Shown here piece after piece: positions 33,847 through 42,485 of a stretch of DNA of 64,000 bases; the first letter of the stretch is position 1, and every line of letters begins with the position of its first letter. The notes below the pieces were generated by a model that saw only the letters and a list, made by a program, of their open reading frames with translations, was not told the DNA's origin and did not search any database. Source of the stretch: Defluviicoccus sp. (lineage in GTDB: Bacteria > Pseudomonadota > Alphaproteobacteria > MPNO01); assembly GCA_022826125.1 (NCBI GenBank), contig JAJDVM010000231.1, forward strand, positions 1 through 64,000. Reading direction: 5' to 3'. The translations under genes were made by a program, and so were the position numbers.

Positions 33847-36630
33847 TCAGGCCACCGCGGGCTCGTTGGTCGGCACCGCCTCGACCCGGGCGGCGCAGAA
33901 CTTGAACTCGGGAATCTTGCCGAACGGGTCGAGCGCGTCGTTGGTCAGCAGGTTGGCCGCGGCCTCGGTGAAGCAGAACGGGATGAACACCACCCCGCTC
34001 GGCACGTCCCTGTCCACCCGGCCGATCAGCTCGATCGCCCCGCGCCTCGTCTCGACCCGGATCCGGGCGCCCGGAGAGAGCCCGAGCCGGTCGAGGTCGG
34101 CCGGTGCGAGATGGGCGATCGCCTCGGGCTCGATGGCGTCGAGCACGCCGGCGCGCCGGGTCATCGCGCCGGTATGCCAGTGCTCCAGCACGCGGCCCGT
34201 GGTCAGGATCATCGGGAAGTCCGCATCGGGCACCTCGTCCGGCGGCGACACCGACGCGGGCACGAACTTGCCGCGCCCGCTGGCGGTCGGGAAGCCGTCG
34301 CCGAAGATCACGTCGTCGCCCGGCACGTCGAACGAGGCGACGGGGTAGGTGACCGAGTCCTCGCGCTCGAGCCGCTCCCAGGAAATGCCGTTGAGCGAGG
34401 GCATCAGCTCGTGCATCTCGGCGAACACGTCGGCCGGGCCGTCATAGGACCAGTCGAGGCCGAGGCGGCGCGCGATTTCCTGCACGATCCAAAGATCCTG
34501 CCTTGCCTCGCCCGGCATGGGCAGCGCGGCGCGGCCGATCTGCACCTGGCGGTTGGTGTTGGTGTAGGAGCCGTCCTTCTCGGGGAAGGCGGATGCCGGC
34601 AGCAGCACGTCGGCGAAATAGGCGGTCTCGGTCAGGAACAGCTCCTGCACGACGAGATGATCCAGCATCGCGAGCGCCTCGCGGGCGTGGCCGACGTCGG
34701 GATCGGACATCGCCGGGTTCTCGCCCATGATGTACATGCTGCGGATCTCGCCAGCGTGGATCGCGTTCATGATCTCGACCACGGTGAGCCCGCGATTCGG
34801 GTCGAGCGAGGTCTTCCACGCGGTCTCGAAGGTCTCGCGGATGTCGTCCCCCGCGACCGAGCGGTAGTCGGGGTAGAACATCGGGATCAGCCCGACATCC
34901 GACGCGCCCTGCACGTTGTTCTGCCCGCGCAAAGGGTGCAGCCCGGTGCCGGGCCTTCCGACCTGGCCGGTCATCAGCGCGAGCGAGATGAGGCAGCGCG
35001 CGTTGTCGGTGCCGTGGACGTGCTGCGAGATGCCCATGCCCCAGAAGACGATCGAGGCCGGCGCGGTCGCGTATTTGCGCGCGACCGTGCGGATGGTCCC
35101 GGCGTCGATGCCGCAGATCGGCGCCATCTCCTCGGGCGTGAAAGGCTCGATATGGGCCTTCAGCGCCTCGAACCCCTCGGTGTGGCGCTCGATATAGTCC
35201 GGATCGTGCAGCCCCTCGGCGACGATGACGTTCATGATCGCGTTCAAGAGCGCGACGTCGGTGCCGGGCTTGAACTGGAGCATGTGCGTCGCGTGCCGGC
35301 TGAGCGCCTGGCCGCGCGGGTCCATGACGATCAGGGTCTTGCCGACCTGGGCCGCGTTCTTGAAGAACGTCGCCGCGACCGGGTGGTTCACCGTCGGGTT
35401 GGCGCCGATGACGATGATTACGTCCGAATTGGCGCATTCGAAGAACGGCGCGGTGACGGCGCCCGAGTTGATGGTCTCCATCAGCGCCGCGACCGACGAG
35501 GCGTGGCAGAGCCTGGTGCAGTGATCGACGTTGTTGGTCCCGAAGCCTGCCCGCACCAGCTTCTGGAACAGATAGGCCTCCTCGTTCGAGCCCTTGGCCG
35601 AGCCGAACCCGGCGAGCGCGTTGCCGCCCTGGGTGTCGCGGATGCGGGCGAGACCGGCCGCGGCGGCGTCGAGCGCCTCCTCCCAGCTCGCTTCGCGGAA
35701 CAGCGCCAGCGGGTTCGCCGGGTCGAGGCTTTCGAGGTCGTCCTTGCCGACGCCCTCCCTCCGGATCATCGGCGTGAGGATGCGCTGCGGATGGTGCACG
35801 TAGTCGAACCCGAACCGGCCCTTGACGCACAGCCTGCCGTGATTGGCCGGGCCGTCCCGCCCCTCGACCTTGACCAGCCGGTCGTCCTTGATGTGGTAGG
35901 TGAGCTGGCAGCCGACGCCGCAATAGGGACACAGGCTGTCGACCGTGCGGTCGGGCGTGACGGCGCCGGGGCCGTCCTCCTTCATCATCGCCGCCGGCAT
36001 CAACGCACCGGTCGGACAGGCCTGGACGCATTCGCCGCAGGCTACGCAGGTACTGTCGCCCATCGGGTCGTCGAAATCGAAGACGATCTTGGCGTGGCTG
36101 CCACGATGGGCCATGCCGATCACGTCGTTGACCTGGACCTCGCGGCAGGCCCGGACGCAGAGCGTGCAGTTGATGCAGGCATCCAGGTTGACCGCCATCG
36201 CCGGGTGGCTCGGATCGGCGTCGGGCGCCGCCTTGCGACCGAAGCGGCTGTCCGAGACGCCGATCCGGTCGGCCCACTGCCACAGGCTGGAGTCCGCGTC
36301 GTGAGCTTCCTCGCGCCCGGGCTGGTCGGCGATCAGGAGCTCGAACACCATGCGCCGCGCCGAGGCCGCGCGTTCGGAGGCGGTGTCGACGGTCATGCCC
36401 TCGCTCGGCATGCGGATGCAGGACGCGGCGAGCACGCGTTCGCCCTCGATCTCGACCATGCAGGCGCGGCAATTCCCGTCGGCGCGGTAGTCCGGCTCGG
36501 GCGAGTAGCAGAGATGGGGGATCTCGATACCGAGACGTCGCGCGACCTGCCATATCGTCTCGCCCGGCTGGGCGGTGACGGTCTCCCCGTCGAGGGTGAA
36601 AACGACCCCGGCTTCCTGATCCTTCGGCAT
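33847..36630 (-). CDS. NAD-dependent formate dehydrogenase, alpha (Mo/W) subunit
   Basis: The 927-residue catalytic subunit has, in order: a [2Fe-2S] ferredoxin domain (C41, C54, C57, C71), a His/Cys-type cluster region, two [4Fe-4S] clusters (C152-C162, C195-C205), a further [4Fe-4S] (C234, C237, C241, C269) and the bis-pterin Mo/W domain. The metal ligand is Cys375 in RLCHASS, where some relatives have selenocysteine. Formate is oxidised to CO2. The next gene upstream, three bases away, is the NuoEF-like beta subunit, as in the two-subunit FDH1 of methylotrophs. The maturation factor FdhD is not in the window. Confidence 0.94.
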   Translation of the reverse strand: MPKDQEAGVVFTLDGETVTAQPGETIWQVARRLGIEIPHLCYSPEPDYRADGNCRACMVEIEGERVLAASCIRMPSEGMTVDTASERAASARRMVFELLIADQPGREEAHDADSSLWQWADRIGVSDSRFGRKAAPDADPSHPAMAVNLDACINCTLCVRACREVQVNDVIGMAHRGSHAKIVFDFDDPMGDSTCVACGECVQACPTGALMPAAMMKEDGPGAVTPDRTVDSLCPYCGVGCQLTYHIKDDRLVKVEGRDGPANHGRLCVKGRFGFDYVHHPQRILTPMIRREGVGKDDLESLDPANPLALFREASWEEALDAAAAGLARIRDTQGGNALAGFGSAKGSNEEAYLFQKLVRAGFGTNNVDHCTRLCHASSVAALMETINSGAVTAPFFECANSDVIIVIGANPTVNHPVAATFFKNAAQVGKTLIVMDPRGQALSRHATHMLQFKPGTDVALLNAIMNVIVAEGLHDPDYIERHTEGFEALKAHIEPFTPEEMAPICGIDAGTIRTVARKYATAPASIVFWGMGISQHVHGTDNARCLISLALMTGQVGRPGTGLHPLRGQNNVQGASDVGLIPMFYPDYRSVAGDDIRETFETAWKTSLDPNRGLTVVEIMNAIHAGEIRSMYIMGENPAMSDPDVGHAREALAMLDHLVVQELFLTETAYFADVLLPASAFPEKDGSYTNTNRQVQIGRAALPMPGEARQDLWIVQEIARRLGLDWSYDGPADVFAEMHELMPSLNGISWERLEREDSVTYPVASFDVPGDDVIFGDGFPTASGRGKFVPASVSPPDEVPDADFPMILTTGRVLEHWHTGAMTRRAGVLDAIEPEAIAHLAPADLDRLGLSPGARIRVETRRGAIELIGRVDRDVPSGVVFIPFCFTEAAANLLTNDALDPFGKIPEFKFCAARVEAVPTNEPAVA

Positions 36631-36633
36631 GGC

Positions 36634-38343
36634 CTATCCGTCCGGTATGTCCTGGGGGAAATGCTTGAGCGCCGACAGCAGCCCGTTGGGCGCGGCCTGG
36701 CCGAGTCCGCAGATCGAGGCGTCGATCATCGCCCGGCTCAGCTCCCGCAGCAACGCCTCGTCCCATTTCGGCCGGCGCATCAGACCGACCGATTTCTCGC
36801 ATCCGGCGCGGCAGGGGGTGCACTGGCCGCAGCTCTCGTCCTCGAAGAAACGCATCAGGTTGAGCGCCGCGTCCGCCGCCGAGTCTCGGTCCGAAAGCAC
36901 GATCACCGCCGCCGACCCGATCAGGCAGCCATGCTCCTCGAGGGTGCCGAAGTCGAGCGGGATGTCCGCCATGCTCGCAGGCAGGATGCCGCCGGAGGCG
37001 CCGCCCGGCAGGTAGCCCTTGAAACGGTGGCCGTCCTCCATCCCGCCGCAATATTCGTCGATCAGCTCCCGCGCAGTGATTCCGGCCTCGGCGATCTTGA
37101 CCCCGGGCTCCCTCACCCGGCCGGAGACGGAGAAGGTGCGAAGCCCCTTGCGCCCGTTGCGGCCCTTGCCGGCGAACCAGTCCGCGCCGTTCGCGAGGAT
37201 GTCGCGCACCCAGTAGAGCGTCTCGACGTTGTTGATCAGCGTCGGTTTGCCGAACAGCCCGACCTGGGCGGGGAAGGGCGGCTTGTGCCGGGGCAGGCCG
37301 CGCTTGCCCTCGATGCTTTCGAGCATCGCCGATTCCTCGCCGCAGATATAGGCGCCCGCGCCCCGCCTGAGCACGATCGAGCCCGGACGGGCGATCCCTT
37401 CGCGCTCCAGACGGTCGATCTCCCGGATCAGGATCTCGCGCGCGACCGGGTATTCGTCGCGCAAGTAGATGTAGGTCTCTTCCGCCTCGACCGCCCAGTC
37501 GGCGATCAGCATGCCTTCGAGGAAACGGTGCGGATCGGTCTCCAGGAAGTAGCGGTCCTTGAAGGTGCCCGGCTCGCCCTCGTCCGCATTCACCGCGAGG
37601 TAGCGCGGGCGCGGCTCGGCGCGAACGAAGGTCCATTTCCGCCCGGTGGGGAAACCGGCGCCGCCGAGCCCGCGCAGGCTCGAGTCCTCGAGCGCCTCGA
37701 TCACGCTCTCCATGGACCGGGTGCCGTCGCGGCACTCCCCGAGCAGCGCGTAGCCGCCACCCGCCACGTAGTCGTCGAACCCGACATATTCCTGAATCTC
37801 GGGCTCGGTCCTGCCGTCGGCGATGGCGGCAGCGATCCGTTCCGGCGTCACGTCCGACATCTGGTTGTGGCCAACCTCGGCCGCCGGCGCGCGGTCGCAG
37901 GCGCCGATGCAGGGCGCGCGGACGATCCGGACTCCCTCGCCGACGCTCTTCACCAGGGACTCGATCAGCGCTTCCGCGCCCATCATCTCGCAGGTGAGCG
38001 AGTCGCAGACCCTGACCGTGAGGGGCGGCGGGCGCGGGTCGTCGTCGCCCAGCACGTCGAAATGGGCGTAGAACGTCGCGACCTCGTAGACCTCGGTGAG
38101 GGAGAGTTTCATCTCGTCCGCCAGCGCCGCCATGTCGTCCGGTGCGAGGCAGCCTTGTGAATCCTGGATCAGATGCAGGTGCTCGATCAGGAGGTCGCGC
38201 CGCCGTGGCAGGCCGCCGAGCAGCGCGCGCACCCGTCCGGCTGCCGCCGGGTCGACCTGGCGTCCCTTGGTCTGGGGCCGCGCCCGGGTTCGCGCCGAAC
38301 CGGGATGCCCATATGCGCGAACCACCCGCGCGCCTTCCGCCAT
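36634..38343 (-). CDS. NAD-dependent formate dehydrogenase, beta subunit (NuoE-NuoF fusion)
   Basis: The 569-residue protein fuses a NuoE-like thioredoxin-fold [2Fe-2S] domain (C113, C118, C145, C149) to a NuoF-like NAD/FMN module with GLGGAGFPTGRKW, RGAGAYICGEESAMLESIEG and the [4Fe-4S] motif ESCGQCTPCRAGC. It takes electrons from the alpha subunit and reduces NAD+. Length and fusion match the beta subunit of methylobacterial FDH1. It is the first gene of the minus-strand operon fdh beta, fdh alpha, Rieske oxygenase 2. The start at 38343 precedes some 35 non-conserved residues, so the true start could be slightly downstream. Confidence 0.93.
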   Translation of the reverse strand: MAEGARVVRAYGHPGSARTRARPQTKGRQVDPAAAGRVRALLGGLPRRRDLLIEHLHLIQDSQGCLAPDDMAALADEMKLSLTEVYEVATFYAHFDVLGDDDPRPPPLTVRVCDSLTCEMMGAEALIESLVKSVGEGVRIVRAPCIGACDRAPAAEVGHNQMSDVTPERIAAAIADGRTEPEIQEYVGFDDYVAGGGYALLGECRDGTRSMESVIEALEDSSLRGLGGAGFPTGRKWTFVRAEPRPRYLAVNADEGEPGTFKDRYFLETDPHRFLEGMLIADWAVEAEETYIYLRDEYPVAREILIREIDRLEREGIARPGSIVLRRGAGAYICGEESAMLESIEGKRGLPRHKPPFPAQVGLFGKPTLINNVETLYWVRDILANGADWFAGKGRNGRKGLRTFSVSGRVREPGVKIAEAGITARELIDEYCGGMEDGHRFKGYLPGGASGGILPASMADIPLDFGTLEEHGCLIGSAAVIVLSDRDSAADAALNLMRFFEDESCGQCTPCRAGCEKSVGLMRRPKWDEALLRELSRAMIDASICGLGQAAPNGLLSALKHFPQDIPDG

Positions 38344-38453
38344 GACTTCGTCGGGCTCCCCAAGCTGCCAACCTGTTGTGCGGGGAACCTAGCGGTTCGT
38401 ACGGGTCGCCGTCAAAATATCGGGGAATACGTGCTATGCACCGCCGCCGGCAA

Positions 38454-38624
38454 TTATGCGCCGCTGCCGATAGGGCGACCGATGTGGGCTTCGACCAACT
38501 CCCTGAGGGCTTCCAGGCCTCCTGCCGCTCTCTCGATGGCCGATCTCAGCTTCCGGTCGTGCCCCGGGCGGAATTTCCGGCCCGGGGTCACCGCCTCACC
38601 GCAGCCGCACAAGCACGGTTTCAT
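38454..38624 (-). CDS. 56-residue Cys-rich small protein
   Basis: A short frame from ATG 38624 to TAA 38454 encodes 56 residues beginning MKPCLCGCGE, followed by GRKFRPGHDRKLRSAIERA and a helical tail. The CxCxC cluster (C4, C6, C8) with His22 in the PGHD box looks like a small metal-binding knuckle; peptides of this pattern occur as unnamed mini-proteins in bacteria, but no function is known to me. It lies 69 bp downstream of the PIN gene on the same strand and is probably in its operon. The start region also overlaps the stop of a 26-codon frame that I did not call. Confidence 0.55.
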   Translation of the reverse strand: MKPCLCGCGEAVTPGRKFRPGHDRKLRSAIERAAGGLEALRELVEAHIGRPIGSGA

Positions 38625-38693
38625 TGGTCGATATCCACGTCAGCGTTGCGGGCAGCCTCGGCGAGGCGGTGACGCTGGGGTTCGGTTTTGAGG

Positions 38694-39146
38694 TCATTCA
38701 AGGTCCAACTCCGGCTCCGGTACGCTCGGCTCTTCGATCACCAGCGAGTCGCCCGCCTGTGTGCTCTTGCCTATCAGCGCCCTATCGAAGGTATTGAGCA
38801 CGTCGGCTTTCGCCGCGATCGCTGAGGCCACATGACCGGCGTCCTTCGGGGCAATTCCATGATCCCAGACCAGATCTCGTGCCGATTCGGCAATGCGGCG
38901 CGTTAGGGTGATCGTGTGGATGAACTTCTTGGCAAAGAGGGCTTCGACCTTGGCGCGCCGCTCTTCCGGAAGCGCGTCCTTGGGCCGTAGCATCAGGACT
39001 TCCGCGATGGTGAGAGCGCTGGTGACGATCTCTAATTCGCCGCGCTCGCAGAGGGTCAGGACATCGCCGCACTTATCGGCCTTGTCCGGCTCCTCTTGCA
39101 GCCGGCCGAGAAAACAGTCCGAGTCCCAATACCTACGCTCGACCAT
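38694..39146 (-). CDS. PIN-domain protein (VapC-like toxin candidate)
   Basis: The 150-residue protein has a PIN-nuclease pattern: Asp8 in YWDSDCFLGRL, an acidic residue in SALTIAEVLML, and the pair KDAGHVASAIAAKADVL plus NTFDRAL. PIN toxins cleave RNA with a Mg-bound acidic cluster. ATG 39146 is used because it makes a TGATG overlap with the stop of the 222-residue gene; a TTG one codon earlier is ignored. No classical VapB antitoxin precedes it; the upstream coupled protein may take that role, or this is an RNase with another purpose. Confidence 0.8.
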   Translation of the reverse strand: MVERRYWDSDCFLGRLQEEPDKADKCGDVLTLCERGELEIVTSALTIAEVLMLRPKDALPEERRAKVEALFAKKFIHTITLTRRIAESARDLVWDHGIAPKDAGHVASAIAAKADVLNTFDRALIGKSTQAGDSLVIEEPSVPEPELDLE

Positions 39147-39814
39147 CAATCCGTAGAGAGAAGCCCGCGAAATTCCCCTATGGGTGTCTCGTCGTACGGA
39201 AAGAGCTCGACCTGTTCGGCTCTGATGCTCAGCGGATGGCCCTCCGCGTCATAATGGATCAGGCCATGCGCCGCCACGCGCTTGGTCCACATCTCCTGCA
39301 TTGACGCCACGAGCGCATCGGGGACGGTGCAGCGCACGCCGGTATCCCAAATCGGCTCATAGATCGTGAAGTGCGGCCCGCCCCTGTTGCTCAGGGTGGA
39401 AAGTTCTCCTTCGATGGTTCCGTATTCGTGGAAGGGCTCAGGCGGTTCCGTCTCGACCTCCTGCAACAGGTCGTTGCGGTTGTCTCCTGCCCATAGCTGC
39501 GTGTCCTCCACGGGAAGCCTAGACAATTCCCGGAATCGTCGCCTTACCCTGGGTGGTGGACGCTGGATCATGGCGAGAACGCTTCGTGCGACATCGATCG
39601 CGGTGTCCCGACCGACTTCGGCTCTCAGGACTTGACTGCCTTTCCCGACGGAAACCTCCCATCCGACCGCCCTTGCATCCGATCTCGCCTCCCGCGCGAG
39701 ATCGGCCAAAATGTCGGTGAAGGTGCGCACCGCCCTGAGAAACACTTGGGCCGGCACTTTGTCCGGCCCGAGTTTCAAGATCAATACAGGGCGGACCTCC
39801 TCGCCCTTCGTCAT
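39146..39814 (-). CDS. Unrecognised 222-residue protein coupled to PIN gene
   Basis: I do not recognise a family. The product starts MTKGEEVRPVLILKLGPDKVP, has a helical stretch AQVFLRAVRTFTDILADLAREA, a glycine-containing strand VSVGKGSQVLRAEVG, and a C-terminal half rich in strands (FTIYEPIWDTGVRCTVPD, LSIRAEQVELFPY). There is no signal peptide or membrane segment. Its stop overlaps the PIN start, so the two are made together. Possible roles are antitoxin-like partner or RNA-guide/adaptor for the PIN nuclease; neither is proven. ATG 39814 is preceded by GAGGACC. Confidence 0.65.
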   Translation of the reverse strand: MTKGEEVRPVLILKLGPDKVPAQVFLRAVRTFTDILADLAREARSDARAVGWEVSVGKGSQVLRAEVGRDTAIDVARSVLAMIQRPPPRVRRRFRELSRLPVEDTQLWAGDNRNDLLQEVETEPPEPFHEYGTIEGELSTLSNRGGPHFTIYEPIWDTGVRCTVPDALVASMQEMWTKRVAAHGLIHYDAEGHPLSIRAEQVELFPYDETPIGEFRGLLSTD

Positions 39815-39926
39815 CGCGTGGTCCTCCAGCCTACGCGACGATGCTACGCCAGAGAGGAGACCCGGTAAAGCAAGACTCAGCCAAGGGTTGCCGGCGAAAG
39901 GGTGGGCGCCGGCGTCCGGGGCCCGT

Positions 39927-40100
39927 TCACGGAAGCGCGACAACGACCTCCAGTGCAACGACCTCGGTGTTGATGAGGAGCTTGCCCGCGTGCTCGAAAT
40001 TGACCGTCACGCGGGCGCCGTCGACCGACTGGACCTGGCCGAGACCCCAGTCCGGCTGCCCCGGGTGGCGCACGCGCATACCGGGCGCCAGCTCACTCAT
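39927..40100 (-). CDS. DUF3553 small protein
   Basis: A 57-residue protein runs from ATG 40100 to TGA 39927. It contains the DUF3553 pattern: APGMRVRHPGQPDWGLGQVQ, then VTVNFEHAGKLLINTEVVAL. This is a small beta-barrel-like domain resembling the CarD/UvrD-tail type and common in Alphaproteobacteria; its function is not established. It overlaps the end of trmJ by eight bases and is probably coupled to it. Its short length makes it easy to miss in automatic calling. Confidence 0.88.
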   Translation of the reverse strand: MSELAPGMRVRHPGQPDWGLGQVQSVDGARVTVNFEHAGKLLINTEVVALEVVVALP

Positions 40101-40890
40101 CGCCGGCGGTCTCCCCTGCGCGCCTGCCGGTCAGCCCGGCGACGATGCCCCTGAGGGTGCGCACCTCCTGGTCGGTCAGGTCCGCGCGGGTGAAGATGTT
40201 GCGGATGTTGCGCACCATGCGCGGCCGCTTGTCGGGCGGGTAGAGAAACCCGCAATTGTCGAGCTCGGCCTCGAGATGGGCGAACAGGTCCTGTATCTCC
40301 TGCTGGGTGGCGGCCTGGGCGCCCTTTCGGACAAGCCGGCCGTCCCCCTCCTCGAGCGCCGGGTCGGCCTGGAACCATTCGTAGCCGATCAGCAGCACGG
40401 CCTGGGCGAGGTTGATCGAGGAATAGGCCGGGTTGGCCGGCACGATCACCAGCGCCTCGGCGCGCGCCGCGTCGTCGTTGTGGAGCCCGCTCTTCTCGCG
40501 ACCGAACAGGAGGGCCGCGCGTTCGCCCCTGTTATGGAATTGGCGCAGCCGGCGGGCCGCCGCGCGCGGGGTGAGCACCGGCTTCACCATGTCGCGCACC
40601 CGCGCGGTGGTGGCGAGCACGTGGCGGATGTCGCCGATCGCCTCCTCGGTCGTCGGAAACACACTTGCTTCGTCGAGTACGGCCTCGGCCCCGGACGCGG
40701 TATTGATCGCCTTCTGGTTGGGCCAGTCGCCGCGCGGCGACACGAGGCGCATGTCGGTCAGCCCGAAATTGAGCATCGCACGCGCCGCCGCGCCGATGTT
40801 CTCGCCGAGCTGCGGCTCGACCAGGACCACCGCGGGCGCGCCGGAATCGGCCGAGGAGACCGCGCGGCGGCTGCGGTCGGTGCCCGCCAT
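40093..40890 (-). CDS. trmJ: tRNA 2'-O-methyltransferase, SpoU/TrmJ family
   Basis: The 265-residue SPOUT methyltransferase has motif 1 LVEPQLGENIGAAARAMLNF, motif 2 AALLFGREKSGLHNDD and motif 3 VPANPAYSSINLAQAVLLIG, with a C-terminal helical extension (about 185-255) like TrmJ. TrmJ methylates the ribose at position 32 of tRNAs. Its ATG overlaps the cimA stop (TGATG), and the DUF3553 gene overlaps its end. Confidence 0.9.
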   Translation of the reverse strand: MAGTDRSRRAVSSADSGAPAVVLVEPQLGENIGAAARAMLNFGLTDMRLVSPRGDWPNQKAINTASGAEAVLDEASVFPTTEEAIGDIRHVLATTARVRDMVKPVLTPRAAARRLRQFHNRGERAALLFGREKSGLHNDDAARAEALVIVPANPAYSSINLAQAVLLIGYEWFQADPALEEGDGRLVRKGAQAATQQEIQDLFAHLEAELDNCGFLYPPDKRPRMVRNIRNIFTRADLTDQEVRTLRGIVAGLTGRRAGETAGDE

Positions 40891-42485
40891 CAGGCGGCGC
40901 CGACGCCGTCGCGCATCAGCTTGTAGGTGATCGAGTCGTTGAGCGCGTTGAAGGAGGCGTCGATCACGTTGGTCGAAACGCCGACCGCGGCCCAGTTCTC
41001 GCCGTCGTCGTCCGCGCTCTCGATCATCACCCGCGTGACCGCCGCGGTGCCGTCGCCGGGGGTCAGGATGCGCACCTTGTAGTCGACCAGCCGGAGCGCG
41101 CCGAGCCCGGGATAGAACGGGATCAGCACCTTGCGCAGCGCGCCGTCGAGCGCGTTGACCGGCCCGTTCCCCTCGGCCACCGCCATGTGGCGGGCGTTCC
41201 CCATATCCACCTTGACCGTGGCCTCGGACAGGGTGATCAGCTCGCCGCGCGCGTTCCAGCGCCGCTCGTCGAAGACCCGGAAACTGTGCAGCCGGAAGAA
41301 CTCGGGCACCGAACCCAGCGTGCGCCGCGCCAGCAACTCGAAGCTCGCGCCGGCCCCGTCATAGGCGTAGCCCTCGAACTCGCGCCGCTTCACCTCTTCC
41401 AGCAGGCGCGGCAGCTTGGGGTTCTTCGGGTCGATGTCGAGCCCGATCTTGCGGAACCGGGCGAGGATGTTGGACCGCCCGGCCTGGTCGGAGACCACGA
41501 TCTGGCGCTCGTTGCCGACCAGCGCCGGGTCGATGTGCTCGTAGGTCCGGGGATCCTTCTCGATCGCGGACACGTGCAGCCCGCCCTTGTGAGCGAAGGC
41601 GGACGCGCCGACATAGGCCGCGTTGCGCAGCGGCGGCCGGTTGAGCCGCTCGTCGACCAACCGCGAGACCGGGGTGAGCTCGGCGAGCCCTCCCTCGTCG
41701 ATCCCGGTCTCGTAGCCCATCTTGAGCACCAGGCTCGGGATCAGCGAGATCAGGTTGGCGTTGCCGCAGCGCTCGCCGAGCCCGTTGAGCGTGCCCTGGA
41801 CCTGGCGGGCGCCGGCGCGCACGGCGGCCAAGCTGTTGGCGACCGCGTTCTCGGTGTCGTTGTGGCAGTGGATGCCGAGCGCGCCGCCGGGGATATGGTC
41901 CGCCACCTCGCCCACGATCCGCTCGACCTCGTGCGGCAGCGTGCCCCCGTTGGTGTCGCACAGCACCACCCACCGTGCGCCCGCCTCGTGGGCGGCCTTC
42001 ACGCAGGCGAGCGCGAAGTCGGGGTTCGCCTTGTAGCCGTCGAAGAAATGCTCGGCGTCGAACATCGCCTCGTCCTTCGCCGCCGCGAGATGGGCGATCG
42101 ACTCGGCGATCATCGTGACGTTCTCGTCCAGCGACACGCCGAGCGCCTGCTCGACGTGGAAATCCCAGGTCTTGCCGACGATGCAGACGGCCGGCGCCTT
42201 CGCGTTCGCCAGCGCCGCCAGCCCCGGGTCGTTCTCGGCGCTGCGGCCCGGCCGCCGCGTCATCCCGAAGGCGGTGAATTTCGCCTTGGCGAGTGCCGGC
42301 GGCTCCGCGAAGAACGCATCGTCGGTCGGGTTGGCGCCCGGCCAGCCGCCCTCCACGTAGTCGATGCCGAGCCGGTCGAGCGCGCGCGCCACCGCGGCCT
42401 TGTCGGCGACGCCGAAATCGACGCCCTGCGTCTGCGCGCCGTCGCGCAGGGTCGAATCGAAAAGCCAGATACGTTCGCCGCTCAT
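40890..42485 (-). CDS. cimA: (R)-citramalate synthase
   Basis: The 531-residue protein has the HMG-CoA lyase-like catalytic domain with FDSTLRDGAQTQGVDF and GIHCHNDTENAVANS, followed by a LeuA-type C-terminal regulatory domain (about 400-525). CimA joins pyruvate and acetyl-CoA to citramalate for isoleucine synthesis. Length and the TLRDGAQTQG motif separate it from isopropylmalate synthase. ATG 42485 overlaps the cysS stop (ATGA); an upstream start in the same frame is unlikely. Confidence 0.92.
   Translation of the reverse strand: MSGERIWLFDSTLRDGAQTQGVDFGVADKAAVARALDRLGIDYVEGGWPGANPTDDAFFAEPPALAKAKFTAFGMTRRPGRSAENDPGLAALANAKAPAVCIVGKTWDFHVEQALGVSLDENVTMIAESIAHLAAAKDEAMFDAEHFFDGYKANPDFALACVKAAHEAGARWVVLCDTNGGTLPHEVERIVGEVADHIPGGALGIHCHNDTENAVANSLAAVRAGARQVQGTLNGLGERCGNANLISLIPSLVLKMGYETGIDEGGLAELTPVSRLVDERLNRPPLRNAAYVGASAFAHKGGLHVSAIEKDPRTYEHIDPALVGNERQIVVSDQAGRSNILARFRKIGLDIDPKNPKLPRLLEEVKRREFEGYAYDGAGASFELLARRTLGSVPEFFRLHSFRVFDERRWNARGELITLSEATVKVDMGNARHMAVAEGNGPVNALDGALRKVLIPFYPGLGALRLVDYKVRILTPGDGTAAVTRVMIESADDDGENWAAVGVSTNVIDASFNALNDSITYKLMRDGVGAA

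Noticed and set aside
34111-38160. Very long open frame (over 1,300 codons) on the plus strand opposite the formate dehydrogenase genes
   Set aside because: It is an antisense shadow in GC-rich DNA; the minus strand carries recognisable enzyme motifs throughout and the plus-strand product has no family pattern.
38622-38701. 26-codon frame from TTG 38701 ending in ATGA overlap with the 56-residue gene
   Set aside because: It looks protein-like but is too short, has a weak start and overlaps the PIN stop; it could be a leader but cannot be supported.
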